Made by a program: the position numbers and the translations under genes. Below, in pieces: positions 41,401 through 53,400 of a stretch of 64,000 bases of DNA. The stretch comes from Sanderia malayensis. Taxonomy: Eukaryota; Cnidaria; Scyphozoa; Semaeostomeae; Pelagiidae. The notes beneath the pieces are model-generated. The model searched no databases. It was not told the DNA's origin and saw nothing but the letters and a program-made list of their open reading frames with translations. The stretch covers positions 3,410,001 through 3,474,000 of the forward strand of contig RQOL01000660.1 in NCBI GenBank assembly GCA_013076295.1, read 5' to 3'. Numbering within the stretch: the first letter of the stretch is position 1; every line of letters begins with the position of its first letter.

Positions 41401-43208
41401 TTGTGGCCTCGGTCGGAAGTCGAGGGGCGTTCATTGTTTGGCCAAGAAACGCGATGATGGCAAATGGAAGCCTGCTCCTGTCGACCAATGCTCGAAAGAT
41501 AAACCAGTTACTCTGCAAATTTGTGTCGAGAAGTCGTGCTACTTAAATTGGCGAACTGGACCGTGGTCCAAGGTAAGTCGAGTTGATAATTTACAAGGTA
41601 GCAACAAATTAGGTCTTATGCTAGTTTTATTCAAGAGGATATAAGTGAATAATTTGAAGGCATGGGTAGCAGTTGTCATTTAGGTGTAAGGGGGCTTTGC
41701 ATGCTTTGCTATTTACAGCAAATACATGAGAGACCAAGTTTACCAACTGCATGTGTACTGAGTTTTAAAATCTTGGCTGGTACTTTGCCTTCCAATTGGA
41801 GTGTCTGACTTGTAATGGAACTCGAACCAAAGCAATTTTACCCAATGGGCTCGAACTCTAAGCATCACAAGAACACAATCTGGATGTTTTTCTGTGAATT
41901 ACGTAAAGTATGAATCAAATCAAATTGTAATTATAATTTGATTTTTAGTGTGATGCAAAGTGCGGACGTGGCGGCATGAAACGACGCAATGTAACATGCC
42001 CAGTAAAAAATGCTTGCAGCATTACAAACAAACCGATATCAAGAACATTTTGTTTTATTCCAAAATGTTCGTACCAATGGATTCCTTCCAAGTGGTCTCA
42101 GGTGAGTTCTATTAACCATCTTCACATAGATATATTTCCCTGCTTGCCAGAACGTAATGGTGCTCCATTTAACAATGGTTTTAGATATGATACACATATA
42201 TATTGCATACAGTTGAATCTTCGTGTAACGGACTAAATGGTATGATTCATTGTAGAGAGGTGTCAGGTGATAGAGGTTCCACTGTATCTGTGTAATAATA
42301 GGAAGGAGACTGAAAGCGTTAGGGTGCACAAGGGTAGAAGAAGCACCTTTCGAAGATAAGAAGGAAACGAAACAAGGGGCACTTTGATTGATTTTTTACA
42401 ACATGGGGGCATGTATGTGGGGGCATCCCCGACGTCCCTTGTAATCGAAAGCTAAGATGTTGCTTGCATGTAAATTGAATGTTCATGCGTATTTATTTGC
42501 ACAGTGTTCTAATGATTGCGATGAAGGCCATCAGACGAGAGTTGTGAAATGCAGAGAGGTCTACTCGATGCAAGAAAGTGAAGGCAAATGTACCATGTCG
42601 CTAAAGCCTCGTGTCAGAAGAAAATGTTTCGTGAAGGACTGCAATGCACAAGTGTCTACAACATCAAAAGCAAGAGTAGAAACTGCACGAAATAATGCGA
42701 CAACGCTTTTTATCCCGGCAGGAGCACCGACAGCTGGTAAGAAATTTCTTTTCGGTACGTTTCTTTACCGAGCCTAAACACTGCTGTACGTATGTTTCAC
42801 ATCGTCATAGTTCTGAGAAGTTAACGCGGGTAGGACGCAAGGAGATGCTATTGATAGAAGATCGGACGTTAATTCACCCGCATCTAAATAACACACAGTA
42901 AATTTGCACATGCCTCTCAATCTCTCTTCAAAGGCCCTCGGTTGAGTTGTTTTTCATTCGTTTGCATAGCATGTTGAATGGCTTTGTACCTCCCACCCTT
43001 TTTGAAGCCCAAATAGGCAGAGGAATGTAAAATTATACTTAATACTATCTTTTATTCAACAGCTCCAGTACTGGATTTGAAGAATTGCAAGAAAGATCGC
43101 TTAGCGCCGTGGGCGTGTGAAATTCTCGTCGACAAATTCTTCTGCAGTCAACTGAAAGATGCTTTGAAGTGTTGTGTAACATGTCGAAAAAAGATAGGTA
43201 TTCAGTAA
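20485..43208 (+). CDS. ADAMTS-family secreted metalloprotease with five TSP1 repeats and PLAC domain, 23 exons
   Basis: Exons: 20485-20599, 21069-21397, 22481-22643, 25062-25282, 27929-28012, 28285-28418, 28529-28572, 29072-29177, 31782-31934, 33112-33268, 34242-34358, 37103-37248, 37415-37478, 38210-38297, 38562-38695, 39210-39411, 39944-40104, 40346-40508, 40805-40943, 41365-41572, 41949-42101, 42505-42736, 43063-43208. All phases close, giving 1,152 residues. Order: hydrophobic signal peptide; prodomain with an NCYYSG cysteine-switch region; furin site RRTRKR at 232-237; zinc motif HELGHSLGMTHD at 394-405; Met-turn near 421; disintegrin-like region with [15 protein letters not shown]1-1 ([10 protein letters not shown]) near 560; Cys-rich domain with [11 protein letters not shown]; spacer; four further TSP1 repeats from about 847; PLAC domain at about 1110-1148. 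This architecture matches ADAMTS6/10 and ADAMTS17/19, which act on fibrillin-rich matrix in vertebrates. Which subgroup it belongs to cannot be read by eye, so no symbol is given. The catalytic residues are intact. Confidence 0.96.
25905..26080 (+). repeat. Degenerate GAATGAAT-type simple repeat
   Basis: AATGAATG units interrupted by GGAT and AAAG occur in ADAMTS intron 4. A short TTG-repeat microsatellite follows at 26298-26322. Neither shows function. Confidence 0.75.
28029..28197 (+). mobile_element. Family A MITE, copy 3 (diverged)
   Basis: The left end is CAGTCAACCCACATATTAGA and the right end is AATGCAGGTTTCTTAACTG, with AACAATGGGCTGGATG inside. The core motif has a local duplication (two tandem GGGCTATTGTGTT copies). 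It lies in ADAMTS intron 5. TA flanks the left end; the right flank has decayed to CA. Confidence 0.6.
28671..28718. repeat. 17-bp-arm hairpin
   Basis: GAATGTCCCACTATACT is followed by a 14-bp loop and its reverse complement. It lies in ADAMTS intron 7, next to a GAGATAGTG motif that resembles the degraded transposon end at 4100-4245. Confidence 0.8.
32503..32675. mobile_element. 173-bp TA-flanked MITE (family B)
   Basis: The ends CACGTTTTTTATTTTATAAG and CTTATAAAAAAAACGTG are inverted repeats that differ by a 3-bp indel. Both are bordered by TA. CTACTAGTA motifs occur inside in inverted arrangement. It lies in ADAMTS intron 9 and is Tc1/mariner-like by its flanks. No coding frame. Confidence 0.75.
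34617..34946. mobile_element. 330-bp non-autonomous element with TGATAAGC 8-bp TSD
   Basis: The element begins CGTAAATCCTCGAATAAG and ends GCGGATTTACGG. The exact 8-bp repeat TGATAAGC flanks it at 34609-34616 and 34947-34954, so it is probably hAT-class. Near its left end is an internal array of about 19-bp C-rich units (GAATGATCCCCCCACC and variants) from 34640 to 34770. A related element lies at 44471-44690. It is in ADAMTS intron 11. Confidence 0.85.
35798..35902 (+). repeat. Tandem repeat, ~27-bp unit, four copies
   Basis: The unit GAGGGTATACAGTCGAGTCC plus CAACT or CAGCA is repeated four times with small length changes. It lies in ADAMTS intron 11. Confidence 0.9.
38905..39178 (+). repeat. 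Tandem repeat, ~27-bp unit, about ten copies
   Basis: The unit TTCATAGTCCATTTTATTTG plus GTTCTC is repeated with substitutions from just after ADAMTS exon 15 to about 30 bp before exon 16. It makes up most of intron 15. Confidence 0.9.
39415..39900 (+). repeat. T-rich low-complexity intron (TTTATTTG-type)
   Basis: Almost all of ADAMTS intron 16 is TTTATTTATT, TTTGTTTG and TTTCTTTC sequence. It creates long hydrophobic spurious frames in all three plus-strand phases. Confidence 0.85.
41036..41188 (+). mobile_element. 153-bp family A MITE, copy 4
   Basis: The ends CAGGAAACAACCGCGTATAA and TTATACGCGGGTGTTTACTG are near-perfect inverted repeats, flanked by TA on both sides. The core AACAATAGGCTGGATG matches the copy at 4570. 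It lies in ADAMTS intron 19. Confidence 0.85.
42203..42287. repeat. Short decayed inverted-repeat element
   Basis: ACAGTTGAATCTTCGTGTAA at the left faces GATAGAGGTTCCACTGTA at the right. It lies in ADAMTS intron 21 and has the same type of end as the degraded motif at 4230. Confidence 0.5.
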
Positions 43209-44470
43209 TATTCTTGATTATCAATGCACGTACAAGATGTTTTATTAAAATGGCCCAAAATGGCATCATTTTGGCTCTATTCCACGTTGGATTATTCATG
43301 TACTGTGTGATTTTTGTCCTTCGTTATCACATGGTCCCCTTTTGTTGTCCACTTTGTAAATTTGAATTTTGGACTCTTTTGAAGGATAGTTTATATCGCT
43401 TGTAGTTTGCCAGCTGTCCTTTCAATCGCATAGTTTTTGATAGTATTGCGACTACTGTTGTTTTTGAGAATTTGATGTAGAATCTGCTTATCTGCTTGAA
43501 AATCTGGTTGTTCTCGAGAGGAGCTCTTCCATCTTAGCTGATACTGAAATCTTTTATTCTTGCTCTCGTCCTTCTCTATAGTTTCCTTTTTGTACTTGGA
43601 ATATCGTACTCTGCCATGAATAACTGTATTTCAAGACCCATTAGATATACCTATTTCCTCTAAATCCTATTTGAAGAAAATCACGATGAGCCCATGGGTA
43701 GTTTGTCATCTTTGTTTTCTTTGGAAAGATTTTGAGATTTCATCATCGTCCTCGTACTTTCGATGTACTTTCGTTATTTCAAGTGTAATATCTGAGCTAG
43801 TTTGAATCCAGAGGCATCTTTTTCGATTCCTTTGAAAATTGCCATAATAAAAACAAGCATGGATGTCATCTTTAGTGGGATGAAGGAACAAATAAATGTT
43901 TAGAAAGTCAGACGCGAGGGTCTTTTGAAAAACTTTTGTGATAATCTTGAATATAAGAGTTTTGCCGTAGCATTTCGTGACGTGGTTTTAGTGGGCCTTT
44001 CCATTTTCTCTCTTTTATCCTTGTAAAACTTCCGAGTATCAGCTTCATTTTGAGACAGAATTTGTATTTTTGTTGACAAATTTGATGTTAACAAAAGCTG
44101 CTTTTTGGAATTTGATTGTTATTCGATGAAATCGTTGTTAATCAAATTACATCTATCTATATTTATAAATCTATAATGTGTTGATATTTTATGGTAGAAT
44201 ATATTTTTCAATTCAGATATATAATCTTTATAGCTAGTCGAATGTGTAATAGAAAATTCTGGGAATCGAAAAATTATATAATGATTAGTATGACTTTATA
44301 TTATTAATATTGCTAATTAATCTGGGATTGATTCATTAGACTTTTTATTAGGGATAGATTTCGTAGTGTAGCTTTCTTTCCGTATAATTTTCCATTTTAT
44401 AATCACCGCCGTTGCATGTTGGCAAATTGTCAAAGTTTCCAACATATTCGTGTAAGAAAAGAAGCAATAC

Positions 44471-44690
44471 CTTAAATCCTCGAATAAGCCCCCACCCTGA
44501 TAATCATTTATTTTGAGCCCAAGTTTCCAGACATTGAAGTTTTTTAGTGAATGTATTGCAAATAGCAGCAAGTTTAAACCAATAACTTAATTGATTGGCT
44601 GCATCGCATGGCTTGTATGAAATCAGGCTAAAATTTCGTTTTTGCAAATAAGCCCCCGGGGCCCGGGGGGCGTATTCGAGGATTTACGGT
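44471..44690. mobile_element. Relative of the 34617 element, ~220 bp
   Basis: The left end CTTAAATCCTCGAATAAGCC and right end GGGCGTATTCGAGGATTTAC are about 20-bp inverted repeats. The interior shares AAGTTTAAACCAATAAC and a TTTTGCAAATAAGCC-like stretch with the element at 34617-34946. No target-site duplication is left. A third partial relative may lie at 10785-10858. Confidence 0.75.
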
Positions 44691-45000
44691 ATATAAGGAT
44701 AGTATGCACGACAGTATGGATACATGAAGCAGTGTTGGGAGAACTATCATTATTCTCAACATATAAATGTGTCGATATAGTTCAATGTATTACAGTCCAT
44801 ACTTTCAAGCATACTATCATTGTAATTGCAGAAACCTTGCCGCCTGTATATCACGATTTTTTGACCAATATATATAGATAGGCAGCCCAAGTTTGAATTA
44901 TATATATGTTATTAACTTTAATGATAATAATAATATTAATAGTTAATAATTTTTTACAATGAGCTTTTTGTAAACTTGTTCGCGTGTATTAATTAGCTTA

Positions 45001-45694
45001 AGGCCTGAATACACCTAGCTATTTTGCATTATTTATTCCCAAAATAGCCCCGGTTAGAATAAATAACGGAATATTGCAAGGTGTATGTGCGCGTTCTATT
45101 TTCCATTCTACATTCCATTCTATATTCAATAAACCCATTCATTTGAGCACTGTTTGGCCTAAATATGGGGACATGATTGATATAGGGCATTAAATGAGTT
45201 TTAAACAATCCTCATTTGTACCATTCTTAGTTTCGCAAGCATTTTAATGTTCATTTGGTTGAAAATACAGAAAAGAACATAAAGGTATACAGCGCGAGGT
45301 TGATTTGAGACAACCGCGCGAAGAACGTGGAAAGTATAAATTACCATGAACATACATTGATAAGAAGGCATGTGAATGCAACATAAAACATTGTTTCTTT
45401 TATGTTGATTGCCCAAAAACTGGAATTTCAGTACTGGAAATTCTGAAATTCTACAGAAATACGTCACCAGACAGTCGGTTTCTTTATGTCTGCAGTTTTA
45501 TGCTAGAAACACAAAATCATGCTGAGAATATCGGATGGAATAAAATCAAAACGTTTTGATTTTATTCCATCGAATATTCTCAGCTTCTTTTGCTTATTTT
45601 GACAAGGTGTTAATTCGATTTTTCCCCCCCGACGGACTATTTTTGGGATGTCTGGAGAATAAATAATGCAAAATAGCTAGGTGTATTCGGGCCT
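45001..45694. mobile_element. 694-bp non-autonomous transposon, 39-bp TIRs, TTA target duplication
   Basis: The left terminus AGGCCTGAATACACCTAGCT is matched by the reverse complement of the right terminus over about 39 bp with one mismatch. Flanks are TTA at 44998-45000 and 45695-45697. A 3-bp TTA/TAA duplication is typical of PIF/Harbinger elements. An internal near-perfect palindrome lies at 45521-45584 (GCTGAGAATAT...). No transposase frame is present. Confidence 0.88.
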
Positions 45695-46294
45695 TTAGAA
45701 ATGCTTGGCTTTTAGGATGAACAACTTTTTAAAATGGTTCGTGTTTGGGAATACATGGATGGAGATTTTTTGCTTGATTTTTCAAGCTCCCTACTATTAA
45801 ATCTATTAATTATTACTTCTATTATGGATTTCTTTCATAAAGCAATATGTGTTAGTATAAAGTTCTTTTTATCAACCATTTCTAATTTTGAATTTTCCCG
45901 CCACCTGTCAGGAAACGTATCAGCTCCTTATTTGGAAGCTTGATTGCGCAACTTTGCCACGTGACATTTCTTTATATGGAACTTTTTACCTAATATGGCA
46001 ATTACGACAGCTTTTCACGTAAGCATCACGAGTTTTGAACAGCTCAAAAAGGCGAGAACCGGGTCGGATTAACTCTTTATGGAGAATACACCGCAATTGC
46101 ATGTCATGGAGTTTGGAGGAAAATTGGGCCTGAGGTGGCAAAGAAAAAGTAGGCTTTGTATAATTTATTTTGTCTCTTGTTTCTCATGTTAGAAATAACA
46201 CAATTTACAGATTTATAAAGCCTTTCTATATTTCAAATATTATTAAATTAAGCATGGTAATGAATAAGTTAAGAAACCAAAGTTTAGAAACTAG

Positions 46295-47146
46295 CTATTT
46301 CACACTAGTTGTGTCTTCAAAATGCGACTGGATGAAAGGGATTAATTCTACTAGTGAATTGACATTAAAATCAGCAAGTTCTTTTGAGTCCACGTTGTTG
46401 ATATTATTGAGAAGAAAAGTCGCTGAAATGTAAAGAATAAACAAAAATTAGTGAAAATTAGCCAATTCATCATCAGCAAAATTACATTTCTTGGCAATTG
46501 TAATATTTCTACTTACTTGAACCAGCTCTGTTTCCAGACATTATATCGAATTTTCCATCACCAACAACCATAAGATTTTTGGCATCAATATTCCATTGAG
46601 ATGCAATATGAAGGACGGGGGCTGGGTCTGGTTTCACTGGTTTGAAGTCCCTTGTCAAAATCTAAGACAGAAAAAAATTAAATTGCTTGAAAATGGAAGC
46701 TCCAGGGTTAGGAATTAATTTTATTTGAGCTATTATATTAAATTTAATGTAAAATTAACATAATAGCTTACAACAGAAAATGTCTCATTTGTTATATGCT
46801 TGACACCACGTTCGTTACATTTACAAAGAAATGTTTTAACACTTTGCATATTGTTCCTGGTCAAAAGAGCTACTTCTAGCTTCGTTTTATCCGCTATAAA
46901 TTCAAATAGTTCATTTATTCCAGGCTGAAGTTGCATGTTATTTCTGCCATCTTCTTCAAAATCGTCGACTATCGACATGGCCTTAATTTTGGCATCTCCT
47001 GATAAAGTTGCAACATGGCCTAAAATATCAGCTTGTTCTCCGATGTGCAATTGCCTTTTGAGCTTTCTGAAATCCAGGTAAGGCACTGTTAGAGTACCAT
47101 CTAAGTCAAATATAATACCGCGAATCAATCTCCTATTCAGTGCCAT
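46295..47146 (-). CDS. HAD-superfamily hydrolase (phosphatase-like), three exons
   Basis: Exons 47146-46772, 46661-46517 and 46422-46295 join in phase, giving 215 residues. HAD motif I is IIFDLDGTLT at 11-20 with both aspartates. Motif II is LLTRN near 95. The motif III lysine lies in KPVKPDPAP at the exon 2 start, and motif IV is VVGDGKFDI. The alpha-helical cap lies between motifs I and II, as in type IA HAD enzymes such as phosphoglycolate phosphatase. The whole pattern (DLDGTLTVPYLDF, then GDGKFDIMSGNRAG) resembles the plant and protist single-domain HAD-IA hydrolases. All catalytic residues are present, so an active small-molecule phosphatase is likely; the substrate cannot be inferred. 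AATAAA on the minus strand at 46169-46164 is a likely poly(A) signal. The gene is divergent from LRRC49. Confidence 0.9.
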
Positions 47147-47417
47147 TGGCTTGTAATAACTAAAAATACATTTTGAAAAATAATGAAAATGGAAATTGTT
47201 TCTTCAGGTCGTGTCTGGACGATGAATGGTTTTAGCTTTTAGTGCATACTTTTCTACTTTAGTGTGAATGTGTGAAAAGCAACAGGGACGCACAAAAAAA
47301 ATTTGTTCTTTGCTGTTATTACCAAGGCAGCACGCCATCACGAAACTTGACTAAAGTTCTCTCTGTTTATTTAAGAAATGCAGTGTAGCTAATTGAAATT
47401 CTGTGAACGGCATAACT
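47147..47417. promoter_or_regulatory. Short divergent promoter region, HAD gene and LRRC49
   Basis: Only 271 bp separate the two start codons, so both 5' untranslated regions and core promoters must lie here or overlap. No TATA box or CRE was recognised. The spacing is typical of bidirectional housekeeping promoters. Confidence 0.55.
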
Positions 47418-50400
47418 ATGCAACCTATCAAGCAGCCAAAGAGAGTAAAGCGACACGGGACAAGCGTAAGTTTTGTTCCAAAATGTCAATAATTACTTTG
47501 GTCTCTGCAATTGAAATTTCAAACAAAAGATATAGCTAACAGTGCGTGTTTGGTAGCCAGGCAAAGACACTTGTTAAACTGTCACATTTGATAAACAACA
47601 AATGATTGTTTTTGTTTCATAGGTTAGCACCGTGAATCTAGGTTTGAATTATGGTTTTACACCTACTTCAAGTTCTGCTAACAGTAGCAATTCATCCGCA
47701 CAAAAAACAGTAAGTTTTGATATTTTTAACTTTCATTTCCCCAGCTCTTCAATCCAGTCTAGCCTACACTGTAATCTAGTGTACAATAGGTTTTTTTTAT
47801 CTTCCATTCTCCTTTTTTATTGTTATCTTCCATTGTTTCTTCTATTGTTATCTTCCATTGTTTTAAATATTTTCAACACAGGTAGCATCCGATGAGCTTG
47901 GATTGAGCATTGGAAATCCACCACGAGCATTAAGCAATCGAAGTTTTTCATCTGGGATGCCAAGAAGCAAAGTCATATCACCTCAAAAGCATGACAGACC
48001 AGCATCCGGAAACTCCTGTAAGCTCATCCTTCATTATATTACAAATCTAAGTGAAGCAAATATGTTTTTGCTTGAACCACTGCCGAAAAGCTGCAGTGAA
48101 GAAGTTCATGCATGCAAAACTGATTGTTTCTCTGTTTACCGTCTAGTTTTTGTGGCAAATCAAGAAGAACTTCCTTCAACGGGGACATCTGCAGGAAAAT
48201 TATCATGGCAGTCACTTGCAAATAGTTACAGTTTGCGAAGGGGAATAGCTCATTCAAGTAAATTATTGCATGGAACTGCCCAAAATCTTTATCAAATACA
48301 ACAATCAAGTAATAGCGGTACTATTAATGAGGCCAGTCAGCAGGATTCAATTGGCACAGGAAAGGAAACAACAGTCGCTATCAATCAATCTAGCTCACAA
48401 TTTTATTTGCCAGGTATGTACCAGGATTTTATCCAAGGCTTATTGTTTATTGTTTGTCAATCATACAAATTTTGAGCTGTATCGCAAAGGCTTGAGCTGT
48501 CTCACAAAGACTTGAGCTGTCTCACAAAGATTTGAGCTCTTTCACAAAGACTTGAGTTGTCTCACAAAGACTTGAGTTGCTTCACAAAGACCTGAGCTAT
48601 CTTACAAAGATTTGAGCTGTCTCACAAAGACTTGAGCTGTCTCACAAAGATTTGAGCTGTCTCACAAAGATTTGAGCTGTCTCACAAAGATTTGAGCAGT
48701 CTCACAAAGACTTGAGTTGTCTCACAAAGACTTGAGTTGCTTCACAAAGACCTGAGCTATCTTACAAAGATTTGAGCTGTCTCACAAAGCCCAGAACTTC
48801 CATAGATGAACCTGGTCTATCATCTAAGGGCTTGGTCCATTATACAGACTTGTGATTCATTTTTAAGGGGTTTGGTTTGCCAGGCAAGAACTTATTCTCT
48901 CATATAAAGCCTATATAATATCTTTTTTAGGTGACAGAGTAATATTCACAGAGATTCCTGCAGCCCCAGGCATTCCCGTTGTTTACAGAATTGAAGACGA
49001 ACGGCTTGCTAATCCTGACAAGCTCAATCTAGACAGGTAAACAAACTTGTTTATTTTATAATCCTGCCATGTCATCTTTGTTGCATTACTTTGAAATTTC
49101 ACCCTCCACTATGTTTCTAAGCTGTTGACGATGACTACTTGACATTAACTTGTGCAGTTGACACCCACTTTTGTGTTATGGTATAGCTGGGACATCTGAA
49201 CATTCGCTGTTTCGGACAAGTTTTAATTATCTCAAAGAGTTTGAGATAGCGAATGACAACTGTAGTTGGCTTTAGCATCTTCTTTCATTGCCTTGTAAAT
49301 TAATTTTTCTATTCGTCTTTACAAACCGAATATATTGGATGAAATATTTTGATTCTTTTTTACAGACGAGGCTTGACTGTTTGTCCAATTCTCGAAGGAG
49401 AAGGCAGCTTGCGGTTGTTGAATTTCCAGCACAATTTGATCAGGAAGATCGAGAATCTATCAAGCCTTCGCAAGTTGATATTTCTTGATCTATACGACAA
49501 CCAAGTTGAGGAGATAAGTGGCTTGTCCCAGCTAAGATCCTTACGAGTCCTAATGCTGGGCAAAAATAGGTAAAATATCTTTAATTTTTTAATTAAAACA
49601 CTTTTTGCTGCTATGAACTATTAGGTGCAAATAATTTCAATGGATAACAATTAATTACTGTATGACTGTGATTAGCTACTCATCTGTGCTGTTTTTGTGT
49701 TTGTTTCAGAATAACAAAGATTGAAAATTTGCAAGAATTATCAAAGTTGGATGTTCTAGATCTTCATGGAAATAAAGTAAGAACAAATTTCCTAACCCTT
49801 TTATCACAGCTCCAGGTTTTCGACGCTAATTAACGTGATCTAAATTTCTTCTAGATCGCCAAGATTGAAAATATATCTCACCTGGCTGAGTTACGAGTGT
49901 TGAATTTAGCCAGCAATGAACTTGTTACAATTAACAATTTAGCTGGTCTTAATTCATTGACGGAGCTCAACTTGAGAAGAAACAAAATCACCAACGTCGT
50001 AAGCAATTTTCTGCATTCACCCCCGTATTTTGCATTACCAGACATTAAAATTCAATGCAAGATGCGATGCAGTCAGGGGAGCCACTTTGTATATTTGCTC
50101 TCTCTCTGTTTCAGAACGAAGTAGATCTCCTGCCAAACATTCAAAGACTTTTCATGAGTTATAATAACATAAAAATGTAAGTTTCTTGGGAATTGTGGAT
50201 GTTTTTTGGGAATTTTCATTGCTGTACCATGGCTTACTGTAAGCATAGTTATTACTTTGACACCTACATCTGCAAGCATAGCTTTAAGAAATGAAGGCTG
50301 ACTTCCAATCCTGCTTTCTTTTAGATTTCAAGATATCAATTCTGTTGGAAGATCGGAGTCATTGAGTGAACTATCCCTTGACGGAAACCCTTTTGCAAGT

Positions 50401-53400
50401 GAATTGAATTACAAGCAAACAATTCTGCTCAATGTCACGTCATTGCGACAACTTGATATGAAGAAAATCACCGTAGGTTCCTTTCAATCTTCCAATACCT
50501 CCTCGTACCACAATCCTGGTGTAATTGTCAATGTAGTGAATTAGGTCACTGCAATAGGCGATAGTATAGCTTTGTATATATCATGCGATAGGCATGCAAT
50601 GTTTGTTGATGTAACTCTTTTTTCATTTTATCTCCAAGGATGAAGAAAGGAGAATTCAATCGGTTATGGCTCGCAAAGAAGACGAAAAGCGACGAGAATT
50701 TGAAAAATTATCAACTCTAAAGGTACATTTGATAACACACGATATTATACGTTATGTAACTTATGATGTCTGATTATGATCCATGATCTCTGATTATGAT
50801 CCATAAGCTCTCATTATGATCTTTGATCTCTGATTGCGATCCATTACCTCTGATTATGGATCGCAATTATAAATTATGGATCTGCGATCTTTTTCTTCAT
50901 CCATGGATGAAAAAAAGACATCTCAGACATTCAGGTATTAAGAATTTGTAGATTCATGAATTAGTTATGGTGTTTGTGTTTTATTTACAAGGAAAGACGA
51001 CAATTGGCAATCAACAATGCAAAGCGACAGTACGAATCACAGTATTGCAAAGATACAAAGAAAGAGTAAGTCAAATAGATATTTCATTCACTTCTTTTGG
51101 TGCTCTATTTCTATGCAAGAGCAGACAATTGTTTCTTGCCTATGCTTACAAATAATGTGAACCAAACCCGTCAGCTATGGTTTCAGTTAGCCCTGGCAAA
51201 AGTAATATCTATTATTTATTCCTTTTCTGAGCTTGCAGATAGTATGGGCCAAAGTAATCAGCTATGTTTGTGAAATTTTTGTCCCAAAACAATTAGATTA
51301 TGCTTCTTAATAGATTGCCACAAATTCGAGTCAGTGTTTTATAATTGTTTTATTTTTAAGGTCATCTTCTGATGCCAGTAATTCATCTCAAAATCTTATC
51401 GGATCAAAATCGTAAGTTTTTGTTATTTCTTTATTTCCGATCCTGCCACTTTCGAAACAACACTCAAGGTTTTGAAGCCTACTTACTTTCTCAAGACGCT
51501 TTCTGAAATACTTATGAAACAGGCTTCAGTGGTTGGTATACGCTACAAGGCGAACACTTCAACTATATCCATATAGATACATGCATTCATACATACATAC
51601 ATACATCATACATACATACATACATACATACATACATACATACATACATACATACATACATACATACATACATACATACATACATACATACATACGTACA
51701 TACATACATACATACATACATACATACATACATACATACATACGTACGTACATACATACATACATACATACATACATACATACATACATACATACATACA
51801 TACATACATACATACATACATGCATACATACATGCATACATACATACGTACATACATGCATACATACGTGACTTAATTGGCTGTGTTGATTTTCTTGCAG
51901 CTCTGCTGATTATAGCGTGTGTCATTTGGCGGAGTTGGATGACAACTGTTTAAATTTCTATGGGCCTGGTGCCTTAGAAGCTCTTGATAGAAATTGGGGA
52001 GACAAGGCGGCATCGTCTCTGGCCTATGTTGCATTTCAATACATCAATTTCGATCAGATTGTGCCCTACATTACCAAGGTCAAGTCGAAGTTCCCAAATG
52101 TCATAGTAAGTGAATGCAAATATAGGTATATATTGTGATGTTGATTGCCAAATGCCTGTAGATAAATAAAGATCAACATAAATATTGCAGAAAAGCTATT
52201 TTTCGGAAAAGAACTTTTCTGCAGCATTTGACCAAATTTGTTTTATACCATGCATTGATTTAATTTTGTAGAGTGTAACATTTAAAGAAACAAATATCAG
52301 TCATTTTGGTCAAATCAATGCTTTGGCATTGCTCGATCGACTTGAGGAACTGTACATTGAAGAAGGCAACCCTATTGTCGAGTTTAGCCTCTGGAAACCC
52401 TATATATTCTTTAGATTGTCTCATTTATCCTTGAACAAGCTCAATGGTGTAGAGGTAAGATTCTTGTCATCCAGTTTTTTCTGATTTCATCGATTATTCT
52501 AGTTATAGAATGGTTCTTTATGTTATTTTCTTATAACTATGCACAATTTAATACTTGTTTTAGGTCACTACAACTGACTATGTCCACGCCGAGAAAGTTT
52601 TCGGATCTCTTGGTCATGTGACCACATCGCAGCTTTCGCAAGCAAAACTGATTACAATGCTGAAGAAACAAAAGTAAGCAATTCTTTCAGTTTGAAATTA
52701 CCCTTCATATTGCACAATACAAAAGTGTTTGATTTTTATTGTTTCATGTTTTAAAATTTGTTCTTTTGTTCGACAGAAAAGCAGGCAACATATCTGATTT
52801 AACATTAAAGAACGAATCATCAAATGAAAATTCAAAGAAAGAAAGGTAAGAATGAATAGACACTTATAGCGTATCAATGTGTATAATGGGGATAAAATAG
52901 AAAATGTATCGAGACTATGAGAGCAATTTTATTTGTTCTTCAATGCAAGATTTGTCTAGTTGATATGTTCATTTTCACGCTACTTGCTTTTAACTTCTAA
53001 AGGAATTCTAATGGTGAATCAGTCAACAAAGCAGGATTAATCTATCATGCATTAGAGACATCAAAACATGAGAAAGAGGTTTTCATATTTCGATTTTCTT
53101 TAGTTTTTCAGCTTTGCTTTTGAATTCAGGCTTCTTATCTTTGTATTTTGAGGAGGGTCTGAACTAAGACTAATACGTTATTACATCGTATGGATTACAC
53201 AGTTTGCTTTAACCCTAAGCCTAACCCCAACCCTAACACTAACCCCAACCTTGAATTGTAAAGCATATTGAAGTTGAAAATACCGTTCATTGGAAAGCCT
53301 TGTACTTGAATCTCTATTTTTATCTAACATTTGTCAATTCTCTTAATCATTAAACAGGGTGAATGAATTAAACCTTGGGCTAATAGCTAAGCAATGGTTG

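Larger units (their letters stand above)
43209..46294. other. Spacer between ADAMTS and HAD genes, transposon-rich
   Basis: The first part is the likely ADAMTS 3' untranslated region, with AATAAA motifs near 43847 and 43890. It contains two transposons listed separately (44471-44690 and 45001-45694). The sequence between them is AT-rich without a supported gene. Confidence 0.6.

Noticed and set aside
51533..51925. Long Tyr-Ile-His and Met-Tyr-Val-Cys frames on both strands
   Set aside because: Artefact of the TACA microsatellite.
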